Virus record (IMG/VR): IMGVR_UViG_3300044568_001552 | Span: 1 to 44,816 of that record | Source: a virus | Direction: 5' to 3' (one strand) | Length of the DNA stretch: 44,816 nt | Part shown: positions 32,008 through 41,200 of the stretch, piece after piece | Position numbering within the stretch: the first letter of the stretch is position 1 | Layout: each line of letters opens with the position of its first letter | The notes under the pieces: model-generated | Database searches by the model: none | What the model saw: the letters and a program-made list of their open reading frames with translations, nothing else | Told to the model about the DNA's origin: nothing | Program-made: the position numbers and the translations under genes

Positions 32008-33174
32008 ATGTCAGAACAAGATAAAGATATAGCCAAGAACTATCCAGGTTCAGGTGGCTCAGGAGCAGAAATTAACTCTCAGGGTTCACTCGTATCAGGT
32101 GGTGTTGGTAGTGCTACAGGTCTTGACTCAGCAGCAGCGTCTGTTGGATCACAACTCGGTAACACAGCAACAGCAAACTTCGGTGTAACAACTGGAGCAA
32201 ATGCTGTTAACCCAACTGGGGCAGCAGGAGGTATTCTTGCACCAGAACAGGCTCGTCGCTTCATCGACTACGTGTGGGATGCAACAGTACTCGCCAAAGA
32301 TGGTCGTAAAGTTACAATGAGAGCAAACACAATGGAAATCGAAAAGGTTAACGTTGGAGAGCGTGTCATTCGTGCAGCAGCGCAGGGTAGTCCAAACTAC
32401 ACAAACGCTGGTGCAACATTTACAAAGGTAGAACTTACTACAAAGAAGATTCGTCTTGATTGGGAAGTTTCTACAGAATCACTAGAAGACAATATTGAAG
32501 GTGGAGCACTTGAAGATCATCTAGTTCGCTTGATGACAAATGCATTCGCAAATGATATTGAAGACCTTGCCATTAATGGTGACGGTGCAACAGGTGATTT
32601 CCTTTCAATCATGCAAGGTTTCGTAGCGCAGACTACAAATTCTGTATACACAGGAGGAGCATATGTAAATGATGCTCATGAGTCAGTTGTTACTGTTTCT
32701 AATGATGCTTGGACACCAACAGTGATGCAAAACATCATTCTTGCAATGCCACGTAAGTATCGTGCAGTTAAGTCGAACCTAAAGTTCTACGCTGGTACAG
32801 ATGCTTTCCAGGGTATCGTTTCAAACAACGGTACACTTGGCGATGCAATCGCAGAAGCATTTGCTGGTCGCCCAGCAGGTACACCTGCAAACCGTCAAGA
32901 TTACCTTGATGGAAACGCACAGACAATTGGTAATGCACGTACAACTCGTGTATTAGGAATTGATGTAATGGAAGTTCCTTACTACCCAGATGGTTTCGTC
33001 GACTTGACATTCCCATCAAACCGTGTATGGGGATTCCAGCGTGATATTACTGTAAACCGTGAATACAAGCCAAAGAAGGATACAATTGAATACACAGTAT
33101 TCGTCCGCTTTGGTATTCAATGGGAAGAACTAGATGCAGTTGCTTATGCAGATGCAAACTCTACTTCTGAGTAA
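32008..33174 (+). CDS. Major capsid protein, HK97 fold (388 aa)
   Basis: The best SD of the region (CTAGGAGGTGAAATAATG) fits a highly expressed gene. Residues 1-80 are a flexible Gly/Ser/Ala/Thr-rich arm. ILAPEQARRFIDYVWDATVLAKDGRKV then starts the HK97 core, followed by KIRLDWEVSTESLEDNIEGGALEDHLVRLMTNAFANDIEDLAINGDG (E-loop and spine helix). A-domain strands VMEVPYYPD and a C-terminal TVFVRFGIQWEELDAVAY complete it. There is no separate protease-cleaved delta domain; the scaffold comes from the preceding gene. Codons are richer in C-ending forms than in neighbours (TTC, AAC, GGT), as expected of strong expression. Confidence 0.92.
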   Translation: MSEQDKDIAKNYPGSGGSGAEINSQGSLVSGGVGSATGLDSAAASVGSQLGNTATANFGVTTGANAVNPTGAAGGILAPEQARRFIDYVWDATVLAKDGRKVTMRANTMEIEKVNVGERVIRAAAQGSPNYTNAGATFTKVELTTKKIRLDWEVSTESLEDNIEGGALEDHLVRLMTNAFANDIEDLAINGDGATGDFLSIMQGFVAQTTNSVYTGGAYVNDAHESVVTVSNDAWTPTVMQNIILAMPRKYRAVKSNLKFYAGTDAFQGIVSNNGTLGDAIAEAFAGRPAGTPANRQDYLDGNAQTIGNARTTRVLGIDVMEVPYYPDGFVDLTFPSNRVWGFQRDITVNREYKPKKDTIEYTVFVRFGIQWEELDAVAYADANSTSE

Positions 33175-33194
33175 TACTCATAAATAGTTGAATG

Positions 33195-33222
33195 AGGAGG
33201 GCTGTGTAACAACGGCCCTCCT
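33195..33222 (+). terminator. Probable terminator after capsid gene
   Basis: AGGAGGGC (33195-33202) pairs with GCCCTCCT (33215-33222), with a 12-nt loop. The T-run is imperfect (TCTTC), so partial readthrough is likely. A promoter follows 12 nt later. Confidence 0.65.
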
Positions 33223-33233
33223 TCTTCACATTC

Positions 33234-33242
33234 TGGTATAAT
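33234..33242 (+). promoter_or_regulatory. Extended -10 promoter of connector genes
   Basis: TGG-TATAAT, followed by a TTAGGAGG SD and tandem ATGs at 33256 and 33259. The second ATG has the better SD spacing. Confidence 0.6.
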
Positions 33243-33255
33243 AACTTAGGAGGAT

Positions 33256-33594
33256 ATGATGATTACAATTGAGGAATTAGTTACAAAAACAGTTTTTGAG
33301 TTAAAGTCCTATGCCAAAAAGAATAATATTAATCTAGATGGGGCAACAACAAAAATGCAGATATTGGAAACAATAGGCAGTTTTATTCCAGACCCTAATA
33401 AAGAGGTTGTTGAGCCAAGCAAAACAAATGAAAAGATTGCAATATATTCAACTAAAAATTTACATTGGGTAAGAGTTGGCCAACTGACACTAGGTTATAA
33501 TATTGTAACCAAAGAAGCATCAGAAAAATGGCTGACACGTAAGCAGGTCCGTCTTGCGACACCTGAAGAATTAGCGAATTATTACGGTAAATAA
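33256..33594 (+). CDS. HeH/SAP-like head protein (112 aa)
   Basis: Residues 5-40 (LVTKTVFELKSYAKKNNINLDGATTKMQILETI) form the helix-extended-loop-helix of HeH/SAP-type domains. These are common in small proteins encoded after major capsid genes. The second half (IYSTKNLHWVRVGQLTLGYNIVTKEASEKWL) resembles the short beta part of head-decoration or head-fibre proteins. It may decorate the capsid or bind DNA at the connector. ATG at 33259 is an alternative start. The stop overlaps the next start (TAATG). Confidence 0.6.
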   Translation: MMITIEELVTKTVFELKSYAKKNNINLDGATTKMQILETIGSFIPDPNKEVVEPSKTNEKIAIYSTKNLHWVRVGQLTLGYNIVTKEASEKWLTRKQVRLATPEELANYYGK

Positions 33595-34571
33595 TGCAAA
33601 TACTTAGACTTCCACCATATCCACTGACTCTTTCTTATACAGTTCCAGATGCATCTACAGAGTATATTATTGTAATTGATGACCTATTGGAACAAACAGA
33701 ACTTGAGGTTATCCGTGTTTCTAATGCTCAGAAAGTTTTAACCTATACACTTACTGACAATTTTATTAAATATGATAAGTCTTATCCCGTTACAATTTAC
33801 GAAAGTATTACGGTTTCTGGAGTTGAAGATTCTCGTGGAGACATTGTTCTAGAAGATAACTTAGACATTGTAAGACCATATGTAGATCCAGCAACACTTG
33901 GAACAACACCAACAGAAATTACAGAATATACAGAGTATGAGAATCTTGCAAGAGCGATAATTGATTCCGTTGTTGATGGTTTTTATTATAAGAGAACCTA
34001 TCTAGAAGTTGTTGGTCAAGGAACTGACTATATTCCGTTGTGGGATAAAACACATAAAATTTTAACGGTACATGAAAATGCAGAGTTAGTTTATGATTCA
34101 TCAGAGACTCCAGCAGCATTAACTTCTTATAACTATTTAATAACAAAAGACAAGACTGCAATTACAAAGGATCCTGTAGAAACAGTAGATGCCTTAAACC
34201 GTGCAGAAAGAAAACCAGCAAGAATACCCCTAGGATACTCAGACTCAATTTCTTTATTTGATACAGAAGACAGCGGAAATGTTCAAACGGTTAGTGGTGG
34301 AGTTGCATTTTCTGAAGGAACAGACTATATCATTCTTCTAGAAACTGGATACAAGGTGGTCCCATATGATATTCAGGATGCAACAAAGATGTTAATTAAT
34401 GACATTAAGTGTGGAAAACTTGACTATTATAAGAGGTACATAAAATCCTATAGCACAGAGCAGTTTAAAATTGAATATGATAAAAGATTACTTGATGGAA
34501 CTGGCAACATCCTAGTAGATAAAATTTTAAGCAAGTACGTTAATAACATTGTCAAGCCTGGGATTTTATAA
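33594..34571 (+). CDS. Head-tail connector / adaptor protein, probable (325 aa)
   Basis: First in a chain of TAATG-coupled genes between capsid and tail terminator, the usual place of the adaptor that sits under the portal. The N-terminal 90 residues are beta-rich (LSYTVPDASTEYIIVIDDLLEQTELEV). The middle and end contain 'YTEYENLARAIIDSVVDGFYYKRTYLEVVGQGTDYIPLWDKTHKILTV' and 'IQDATKMLINDIKCGKLDYYKRYIKSY', matching the two-helix core of gp6-like adaptors. It is longer than typical adaptors, probably because of the extra N-terminal domain. Assigned on position and these helices. Confidence 0.55.
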   Translation: MQILRLPPYPLTLSYTVPDASTEYIIVIDDLLEQTELEVIRVSNAQKVLTYTLTDNFIKYDKSYPVTIYESITVSGVEDSRGDIVLEDNLDIVRPYVDPATLGTTPTEITEYTEYENLARAIIDSVVDGFYYKRTYLEVVGQGTDYIPLWDKTHKILTVHENAELVYDSSETPAALTSYNYLITKDKTAITKDPVETVDALNRAERKPARIPLGYSDSISLFDTEDSGNVQTVSGGVAFSEGTDYIILLETGYKVVPYDIQDATKMLINDIKCGKLDYYKRYIKSYSTEQFKIEYDKRLLDGTGNILVDKILSKYVNNIVKPGIL

Positions 34572-35017
34572 TGGAATCATGCGAAGATACAGACTTCATG
34601 TATCCCATGAAAGCAGATGTTTACTATCCAATAGTTGAACAAGGTGCCTACGGCAATGTTCAAAAAACCTGGGTTTTTAATAAAACAGTGGTTTGTAATT
34701 TTTCTAAAGATGGAACGGTAGACGAAGAAGTAAAACCAAATGTAAACATAACATTAAAAAAGGTTTTAATGGGCAGAACAAAAAGGGATATTAGATTTTC
34801 ACAAGAAGAAAATACAGAGGCAATAACAAACGTAGTTATAACAAACATTAGAACAAGAACAGATGTTCCCCTATATATAGAGACTTCTGGAGTCAGGGCT
34901 GGTAAGTCAACAATATATGAGATAGAGTCTCAGTCTCCAATCATAGGACCATTTGGAGATCCAGACTATTATGCTTTGGCTATCCGCCGTTCAGAGAACC
35001 AGGCATCGGACATATAA
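34571..35017 (+). CDS. Putative head-closure (stopper) protein (148 aa)
   Basis: Coupled to the previous gene (TAATG). A 148-residue mostly beta protein with a first strand DVYYPIVEQGAYGNVQKTWVF. It resembles the 'Y..i..D.yGn..kt.' strand of small head-closure proteins, and ends in GPFGDPDYYALAIRRSE. Position (second connector gene) is the main basis. No close family is recognised. Confidence 0.45.
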   Translation: MESCEDTDFMYPMKADVYYPIVEQGAYGNVQKTWVFNKTVVCNFSKDGTVDEEVKPNVNITLKKVLMGRTKRDIRFSQEENTEAITNVVITNIRTRTDVPLYIETSGVRAGKSTIYEIESQSPIIGPFGDPDYYALAIRRSENQASDI

Positions 35018-35694
35018 TGAGAGTATCGGTAAACACTAAACAATTTACAAAAGAGATGAACAACATTGTTGAATATTCTTTGGGATATCTAGATGGAGTA
35101 AAAGCAGGTAAATCAGTATTTTTTAAAAACCTTGGACTAAATGTAAAAGAAGTATTAGAAAAGTATATTGACTCAAATGCAAGGGTAAGCCCTGAAGCAC
35201 TACACCACATATATGAGTGGTCTAAAGTAGGAAGCCCAGACGCAAGATTATATGATATAAACTATACAGTAAGTAATTTAGGATTATCATTTATGACAAA
35301 CTTTAAACAATCTTCATCAATTAAGAATGGGTCAAATGTTCCATTCTACGATAAGGCAAGAATCATGGAGCAAGGCATTTCAGTTGTCATTACTCCAAAA
35401 GATTCTAATGTTTTAGTTTTTGAAGAAAATGGAGAAACGGTTTTTACTAAAAATAGCGTCACAGTTGATAGCCCAGGAGGAGATGCAACCACTGGTGGCT
35501 TTGAAAATGTAGTTGATTCTTTCTTTACTAAGTATTTTACTCAAGCATTTTTACGATCAAGCGGTGTAGCAGCATATTTAGAAAATCCAATACTATACAA
35601 AAAGAATATTCGTGCAGGCAAAACTTCTGGAAGATCAAAGGGAGTGTCCGTAGGATATAAATGGATAACGAATGCGGGGCTAATAAATGGCTGA
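35017..35694 (+). CDS. Putative tail completion / neck protein, HK97 gp10-like (225 aa)
   Basis: Coupled to the previous gene (TAATG). The helix FTKEMNNIVEYSLGYLDGVKAGKSVFFKNLG and the following 'VKEVLEKYIDSNARVSPEALHHIYEWSKVGSPDARLYDINY' fit the helical start of gp10-type neck proteins. Beta strands follow (ISVVITPKDSNVLVFEENGETVF). The C-terminal end is basic (KKNIRAGKTSGRSKGVSVGYKW). It overlaps the tail-terminator gene by 8 nt. Confidence 0.5.
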   Translation: MRVSVNTKQFTKEMNNIVEYSLGYLDGVKAGKSVFFKNLGLNVKEVLEKYIDSNARVSPEALHHIYEWSKVGSPDARLYDINYTVSNLGLSFMTNFKQSSSIKNGSNVPFYDKARIMEQGISVVITPKDSNVLVFEENGETVFTKNSVTVDSPGGDATTGGFENVVDSFFTKYFTQAFLRSSGVAAYLENPILYKKNIRAGKTSGRSKGVSVGYKWITNAGLING

Positions 35695-36283
35695 TACAGA
35701 TCTACTAAATACTCCACTAATTTGGATTAACAAATATCTACAGACAAAAGTAGAGGACCTTGCTGGTTTTAGTAGGCTTCCCTTTTTCCCATCATCCCCC
35801 TCAACCCTTGACGATCTAACTAATACCTTTCCAGCCTCTCAAGATGGAGTAATGTGTGTTTATGATAGATTATCAAGAATGAATAAGAGTAAATTCCCTC
35901 ATATAAAAACAGAACAAATTTTGTATTATTTTTATGCCACAGCAGAAAACTCAACGGTAAATATGATAAAAATACAAGAAGCAGTTTTAAGATTAATGGA
36001 CAGACTAGATGAGTCTGCAGAAGAAGTCAACAACTGGTGCTCTATCCGTAAGGTTAACCTAGGAACAGAAGAGAGCCCTAACTTTATCAATAGTATGTTC
36101 TATTTCCATAGATTTAAGGTTTATCAATTAGAAGAGGCAAGAGACATTATTGACTTTGGCACAGCAAGAACCTATGGTGGCAACAAGTTTATCATTGAGT
36201 TTGACTATCATCAGATGCCACCAATAAATACCCCTACCTGGACCCCAGAAGGATTGCCAGCAGGCGGAAAAATAGTCATATAA
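35687..36283 (+). CDS. Tail terminator protein, probable (198 aa)
   Basis: Last gene before the major tail protein, the usual position of the protein that stops tail-tube growth. It shows the 'ILYYFYATAENSTVNMIKIQEAVLRLMDRLDESAEEVNNW' helix. A beta core with FYFHRFKVYQLEEARDIIDFGTARTYGGNKFIIEFDYH follows, and a terminal Pro-rich tail (PPINTPTWTPEGLPAGG). The start overlaps the neck gene by 8 nt. A promoter for the major tail gene follows its stop. Confidence 0.6.
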   Translation: MADTDLLNTPLIWINKYLQTKVEDLAGFSRLPFFPSSPSTLDDLTNTFPASQDGVMCVYDRLSRMNKSKFPHIKTEQILYYFYATAENSTVNMIKIQEAVLRLMDRLDESAEEVNNWCSIRKVNLGTEESPNFINSMFYFHRFKVYQLEEARDIIDFGTARTYGGNKFIIEFDYHQMPPINTPTWTPEGLPAGGKIVI

Positions 36284-36288
36284 AAAGA

Positions 36289-36297
36289 TGTTATAAT
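36289..36297 (+). promoter_or_regulatory. Extended -10 promoter of major tail protein gene
   Basis: TGT-TATAAT. The leader of about 55 nt carries AAAGAGGTG as SD before the ATG at 36360. Confidence 0.6.
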
Positions 36298-36359
36298 TAT
36301 GTCTGAGGAAACAAAAAACGCCAAATAACTTAATATCTATTTAAGAAAGAGGTGAATAA

Positions 36360-36995
36360 ATGGCTTATAGTCGTGGAACATCAACCAATATTATCGTTGG
36401 TGCTGCAGCATTTTTTATGGCAGACTCAACTTTAGTACCAACAGTAACTCCATCATTCGTATCATCAGATTCATATAGAGAGACTCTCTCTGCAGATGCA
36501 TCATATGACAATGTGGGTTACACAACCAACGGACTTGAAATGCAGTTCCAACCAGACTTCGGTGAAGTCCAGGTAGACCAGATTCTTGACGTTGCGAAAC
36601 TTTACAAGCAGGGAATGCAAGTTAGCGTTGCAACTGCTTTTGCTGAGGCAACTCTAGAGAACCTTCTATTGGCTCTAGCAGGCACAACTTCAGATTTGAC
36701 TGGAACAAAGTCTACATCTACTGGACGTATTTTGAACCTTTCTGCTGGAGACATTGGAGAATGTCCAGTTGAGCGTGGTATTGTTGCTGTAGGACCTGGC
36801 ACAGGCGACTGTGAAGATTCTGCTGCAGTAGAGCGTGTATACATTGGATACCGTGCTCTATCAATTGAAAACGTAACAGTTTCAGCAAAGCGTGATGAGG
36901 CTTCAATGTTTGAAGTATCATTCCGCCTTCTACCAGAAGACACATCAGGTGCATACGGCAAGATCATTGACCGTACACACACAGTTACATCATAA
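36360..36995 (+). CDS. Major tail tube protein (211 aa)
   Basis: Single promoter, good SD and a downstream terminator define a separate, strongly expressed unit. The protein has the small beta-rich composition of tube subunits: GTSTNIIVGAAAFFMADSTLVP start, an ETLSADASYDNVGYTTNGLEMQFQPDFGEVQVDQ segment, and a closing ISIENVTVSAKRDEASMFEVSFRLLPEDTSG. It assembles into the hexameric rings of the tail. Codon use is close to that of the capsid gene (TTC, GTA/GTT-rich, CGT), as expected of an abundant protein. Confidence 0.8.
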   Translation: MAYSRGTSTNIIVGAAAFFMADSTLVPTVTPSFVSSDSYRETLSADASYDNVGYTTNGLEMQFQPDFGEVQVDQILDVAKLYKQGMQVSVATAFAEATLENLLLALAGTTSDLTGTKSTSTGRILNLSAGDIGECPVERGIVAVGPGTGDCEDSAAVERVYIGYRALSIENVTVSAKRDEASMFEVSFRLLPEDTSGAYGKIIDRTHTVTS

Positions 36996-37031
36996 TAATG
37001 TTGTAATAATCTAGTTTTAGATTACAATTAG

Positions 37032-37061
37032 CCCACTTCCTTAATTGGAGGTGGGTTTTTT
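37032..37061 (+). terminator. Rho-independent terminator after major tail gene
   Basis: CCCACTTCC (37032-37040) pairs with GGAGGTGGG (37047-37055), one G-T pair, loop of 6, then six T. Confidence 0.9.
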
Positions 37062-37066
37062 GTTTG

Positions 37067-37075
37067 TGGTAGAAT
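37067..37075 (+). promoter_or_regulatory. Extended -10 promoter, leaderless
   Basis: TGG-TAGAAT, ending 8 nt before the ATG at 37084. It lies directly after the terminator, so this gene depends on its own transcript. Confidence 0.6.
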
Positions 37076-37083
37076 TAAGTATA

Positions 37084-37794
37084 ATGGCAACCAGAATATA
37101 TAAAAATCAAATAATATCTTTATTTAATGGCAAAGAGTTAGAAATCATACCATTAAAGATAAGGTACCTCCGTGAGTTTATGGAGATATTTGAAAATATA
37201 AAAGAAGCAAAAAGTGATGATGAATCTATCGCTGTCCTGGTAGAGTGTGTTCGTATATGTATGAAGCAGTACTGTCCAGAAATATCATCTACCGCTAAAG
37301 ATATAGAAGATAACTTTGACATGCCCACAATTTATAAAATATTAGATTCTTCTGCTGGAATTAAAATTAATCAAAAATCTGAGGAGCCAGTAAAAGATCA
37401 AGCAGGAAAAAGTGGAGAAACCTGGGAAACGTTAGACTTAGCAAAACTTGAAGCAGAAGTATTTTTGCTGGGTATATGGAAAGATTATCAAGAACTAGAA
37501 ACCTCCCTATCAATGCCAGAACTTATGGCTACTCTTGAAGTTCTTAGAGAGTTAGATTATTCAGAAAAGAAATTTCTTGCAGCAATTCAGGGCGTGGATT
37601 TAGAAGGGGGTAAGAATGAAAACAAAGGACAGAAAGAATGGGAAGACATGAAAGCAAGAGTCTTTAGTGGTGGTAAAGCAACAGATAGTAATGATGTCTT
37701 GGCTTTACAAGGAGTTAATGCTCAAAAGGCAGGGTTTGGAATTGGAATGGGTCTTGATTATGGAGACGAAAGAGACCCAAGCCTAATGAAGTAA
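37084..37794 (+). CDS. Tail assembly chaperone, long form (236 aa)
   Basis: Start at 37084 is chosen from the promoter; the upstream in-frame TTG (37045) falls inside the terminator. The N-terminal about 96 residues are paralogous to the short chaperone at 37863 (PLKI..LR.FM..FE, SIAVLVECV/SMALLIECV, SAG/AASGVKI). The C-terminal 140 residues add a helical part (LGIWKDYQELETSLSMPELMATLEVLRELDYSEKKFLAAIQGVDLE). A Gly-rich tail follows, as in the T domain of G-T fusion chaperones. It thus looks like a pre-fused GT product encoded by its own gene. It is expected to bind the tape measure during tail assembly. Confidence 0.75.
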   Translation: MATRIYKNQIISLFNGKELEIIPLKIRYLREFMEIFENIKEAKSDDESIAVLVECVRICMKQYCPEISSTAKDIEDNFDMPTIYKILDSSAGIKINQKSEEPVKDQAGKSGETWETLDLAKLEAEVFLLGIWKDYQELETSLSMPELMATLEVLRELDYSEKKFLAAIQGVDLEGGKNENKGQKEWEDMKARVFSGGKATDSNDVLALQGVNAQKAGFGIGMGLDYGDERDPSLMK

Positions 37795-37826
37795 AAATGT
37801 TTAATAACTTAAAAATAGCCTATTTG

Positions 37827-37835
37827 TGCTATAAT
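37827..37835 (+). promoter_or_regulatory. Extended -10 promoter of short chaperone / tape measure
   Basis: TGC-TATAAT. The leader contains a perfect AGGAGG SD before the ATG at 37863. Confidence 0.6.
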
Positions 37836-37862
37836 TGACATAACCTAACAGGAGGAAATACA

Positions 37863-38195
37863 ATGGCAACAACAGTGTATGAGGGGGCAGAACTGACACT
37901 TATGGATGGAACAAAGATAAAGGTACGTCCTTTAAAGATTTCTTTGCTTCGCCCATTTATGAAGAAGTTTGAGCAGGTAGCCTTGGTAGCAGAAGATAAT
38001 GAGAAGTCTATGGCTCTTCTTATTGAATGCGTACAAATTGCAATGGAGCAGTACAAGCCAGAATTGGCTGGAGATCTAGAAAAGTTGGAAGATGTTTTAG
38101 ATCTGCCAACAGTCTACAATATTATTGAAGCAGCATCTGGAGTAAAACTTAGTGATGCTAACGCACTACTAAATACAGTGCTTGCAAATAACTAA
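37863..38195 (+). CDS. Tail assembly chaperone, short form (110 aa)
   Basis: A 110-residue protein matching the N-terminal domain of the preceding chaperone over almost its whole length. It starts MATTVYEGAELTLMDGTKIKV and has RPLKISLLRPFMKKFEQV, then SMALLIECVQIAMEQYKPEL, DLPTVYNIIEAASGVKL. It has a much better SD than the long form, so it should be made in excess, as the G protein is over GT. No slippery heptamer or overlapping downstream frame was seen at its 3' end. The tape-measure gene follows after 19 nt. Confidence 0.75.
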   Translation: MATTVYEGAELTLMDGTKIKVRPLKISLLRPFMKKFEQVALVAEDNEKSMALLIECVQIAMEQYKPELAGDLEKLEDVLDLPTVYNIIEAASGVKLSDANALLNTVLANN

Positions 38196-38214
38196 ATAAA
38201 AGAGGTGTAAGTTC

Positions 38215-41200
38215 ATGAGTGACGTTAATGCTAATATAGGCATAAATATAAATGCCTCATCAGCATTGGCGGAACTCAAGGCTTTACAACGTCAGATTGC
38301 CACGTTTCATCAACAGGTGGCAAAAGGTAGTGCTTCGGCTGCTATCGCTCAAAAAGGTTTACAGACTAACCTTCTAAATGCAATCAATGCTACTGGTAAA
38401 TTCCATGCTCAGATGGGTCTTGTAAGAACATCCACTGAGTCATTTACCCATGCTCTTGAAACTAATAAGTTGTCTATGGGGCAATACTTTAAATATGCCG
38501 CGGGATCAACTAAAACATTTGGTAAACTTTTTAAATCAGAATTTGACACAATTGCCAAGGTAGCACAAGAGCGTGTAAAGAAGATGCAAACCCAGTATAT
38601 TAAAATGGGTAAAGATGCACAAGGCGCAACAAGGGCAATGTCGATTACCCCTCATTCATTAAACATGAAGGATGCAGCAACACAGATAGCGATAGCCTCA
38701 CAAAAACAAGCAATTTTTAATCAACTAGTTAAGCAAGGTTCAACAAATCTTCTAAACTTTGGTAAAAATACTCAGTGGGCTGGCCGTCAGTTAATGGTTG
38801 GTTTCTCTGTTCCACTTCTATACCTTGGAACTGTTGCTGGAAAAGTATTTATGGATCTTGAAAAACAGGCTATTAGATTCAAGCGTGTTTATGGAAGTAT
38901 GTTTACAACATCAGACGAAACAACTAAAGCCCTTGCAGACATTCAACTTCTTGCAAAAGAATTTACAAAGTATGGTGTGGCGGTTGCAGATACTGTTAAG
39001 ATGGCTGCCGATGCTGCTGCTATGGGTAAGACTGGTGCAGAACTTACAGCACAGGTAGCAGAAGCAACAAGACTTGCAGTACTTGGCGGAGTTGAACAAG
39101 AGCAGGCACTAGAAACAACAATATCCCTGACAAATGCTTTTGGTGTTGCTGCTAAAGATCTAACAAGCAAAATAAACTTCCTCAACGCAGTTGAAAACCA
39201 GACTGTAGTATCTATTGAAGATTTAACAATAGCAATTCCAAAGGCTGGACCAGTTATTCAGCAACTTGGTGGCGATGTTGAAGATCTTGCATTCTTCTTA
39301 ACAGCAATGAAAGAAGGTGGAATCAATGCATCAGAAGGTGCTAACGCACTTAAGTCTGGTCTTGCATCTTTAATTAATCCATCTAAAAAAGCAGAAGGAA
39401 TACTTGGAGATCTTGGTATTAATATCAGGGGAATTGTTGAAGCCAACAAGGGTGACATCAGAAGCACAGTTATTGGTTTTTCTCAAGCACTAGATACCTT
39501 AGATCCACTTAATCGTGCCCGTGCAATTGAACAACTATTCGGAAAGTTTCAATTTGCACGTCTATCTACACTATTTCAAAACGTAACAAAAGATGGAACT
39601 CAAGCATCAAGGGTTTTACAACTTGCTGGGGCATCAGTAGAAGAACTTGCAATTATATCAGAACGAGAATTAAAGACAGTAGAAAATGCTGTTGGCGTTA
39701 ACTTTAGAGAATCAATAGAAAAACTAAAACTTACACTTATTCCAATTGGAGAAGCATTCTTAAAAGCACTTACACCAGTTGTTAAAGTTGTTGGAAATGT
39801 TCTTGACAAGTTTAATAATCTAGGAGAAGGCACAAAGAAGTTTATTGTAATTGCAACAGGGCTTGTTGGATTTATTGGACCAGTATTGCTTATGACATTT
39901 GGTTTGTTGGCCAACGGTCTTGCTAACATTATTAAATTATTTTTAGCACTCCGTACTGGATTCTTAAAGATGAGTGGAGACTCATCTAACCTTGCAGCAA
40001 CAACTAGTTATTTAACTGCAGAACAACTTGAAGCCACTACCGTTGCTGCATCTCTTAATCAAGCACATACCAGACTTACACAACAGTTTGAATTAGAAAC
40101 AGGCGCAGTCTCAGCATTGCGTTCAGCATATGTTGCAGCAACAGTTGCAGCAGCAAAATTTGCTATGGCAAATCCAGGAATGATGGCTGGAAGGGCTGGT
40201 AAGGCCGCTGCTGGAGCCAAACCTGGAGTAAAAAATATTCCATTCTCATATGCCAAGGGAGCAACATATGTTCCAGGTACAGGAAATAAAGATAGCGTAG
40301 CATCTATGCTTACTCCTGGAGAAGCAGTCATCCCAGCACCAGTAGCACAAGATCCGCAGTTCCAACCAATTATTGATGCAATGGTTAATGGAAAACTTCA
40401 GGGATTTAATGGCGGTACTGGTGAAGTTACTCAAGTGGGCAAAAACAAGACAATGTCATCAAAGGATAGTTATGCACACGTAGGTAAAGCAGAGTCTATT
40501 CTTTCAGATCAATACGTAAAAGAAACTCCTGGATTAACAGCATACGACAAAGCAAGAATAAATGCTTTAGATGGAATAACAAAAGCATCTGGAAAGCCAG
40601 GATATGTTACAGATTATAGATCTTTAGGTTTTTCTTTTGATTCAGAATTAAACAATCAACTTGCTAAGAATAAGGGTGTTGCACTTGATATCTTTGAAAG
40701 AGAGTGGCTATCTCAAGGTCCAGAAAAATGGGATGCAACAAGAGATAGAAAAATAATAAAGAACCTTCATGGTTTTGATAACACACTTATTGATGATTCA
40801 ATGTTGGCAAAAATAAAAGAAGAGGCAGCCAAGAATAACGGAAGAGTAACTGATGATTTAATTAAGAGATCTTTTGAAGGTCTACCATCAGAAACAAAAT
40901 CAACAAAAACTTATCAAGCAATGAACAAAGCATTCCAGGCTAAATCAGAATATGGTCTTGGAAAAGGTTTGTCTCATAATCCAAAAACACTAGAACAAAA
41001 GTTTATGAAGGCCGTAGCAGCAGGAACAATTGCAAATGTGCCAGTTACCATAATTGATGGAGACGCTACAGAATATAAAGGAAAGCCGACCCCACTAGAC
41101 AAAGATGGCAAACCAAGAAAACTATCTGGTGTAATTGGAAACCATCCAGACTTTCCAATGCCAGAAAAAACTCATATTATTGTAGAAAGAACTAATAGTA

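Noticed and set aside
36299-36328. Nine-codon frame (MSEETKNAK) ahead of the major tail gene
   Set aside because: The ATG lies only 1 nt after the -10 box, upstream of the predicted +1, so it would not be in the transcript.
37700-38215. Programmed frameshift between the chaperone genes
   Set aside because: No slippery heptamer with an overlapping downstream frame was seen; the two genes are separated by a promoter and SD.
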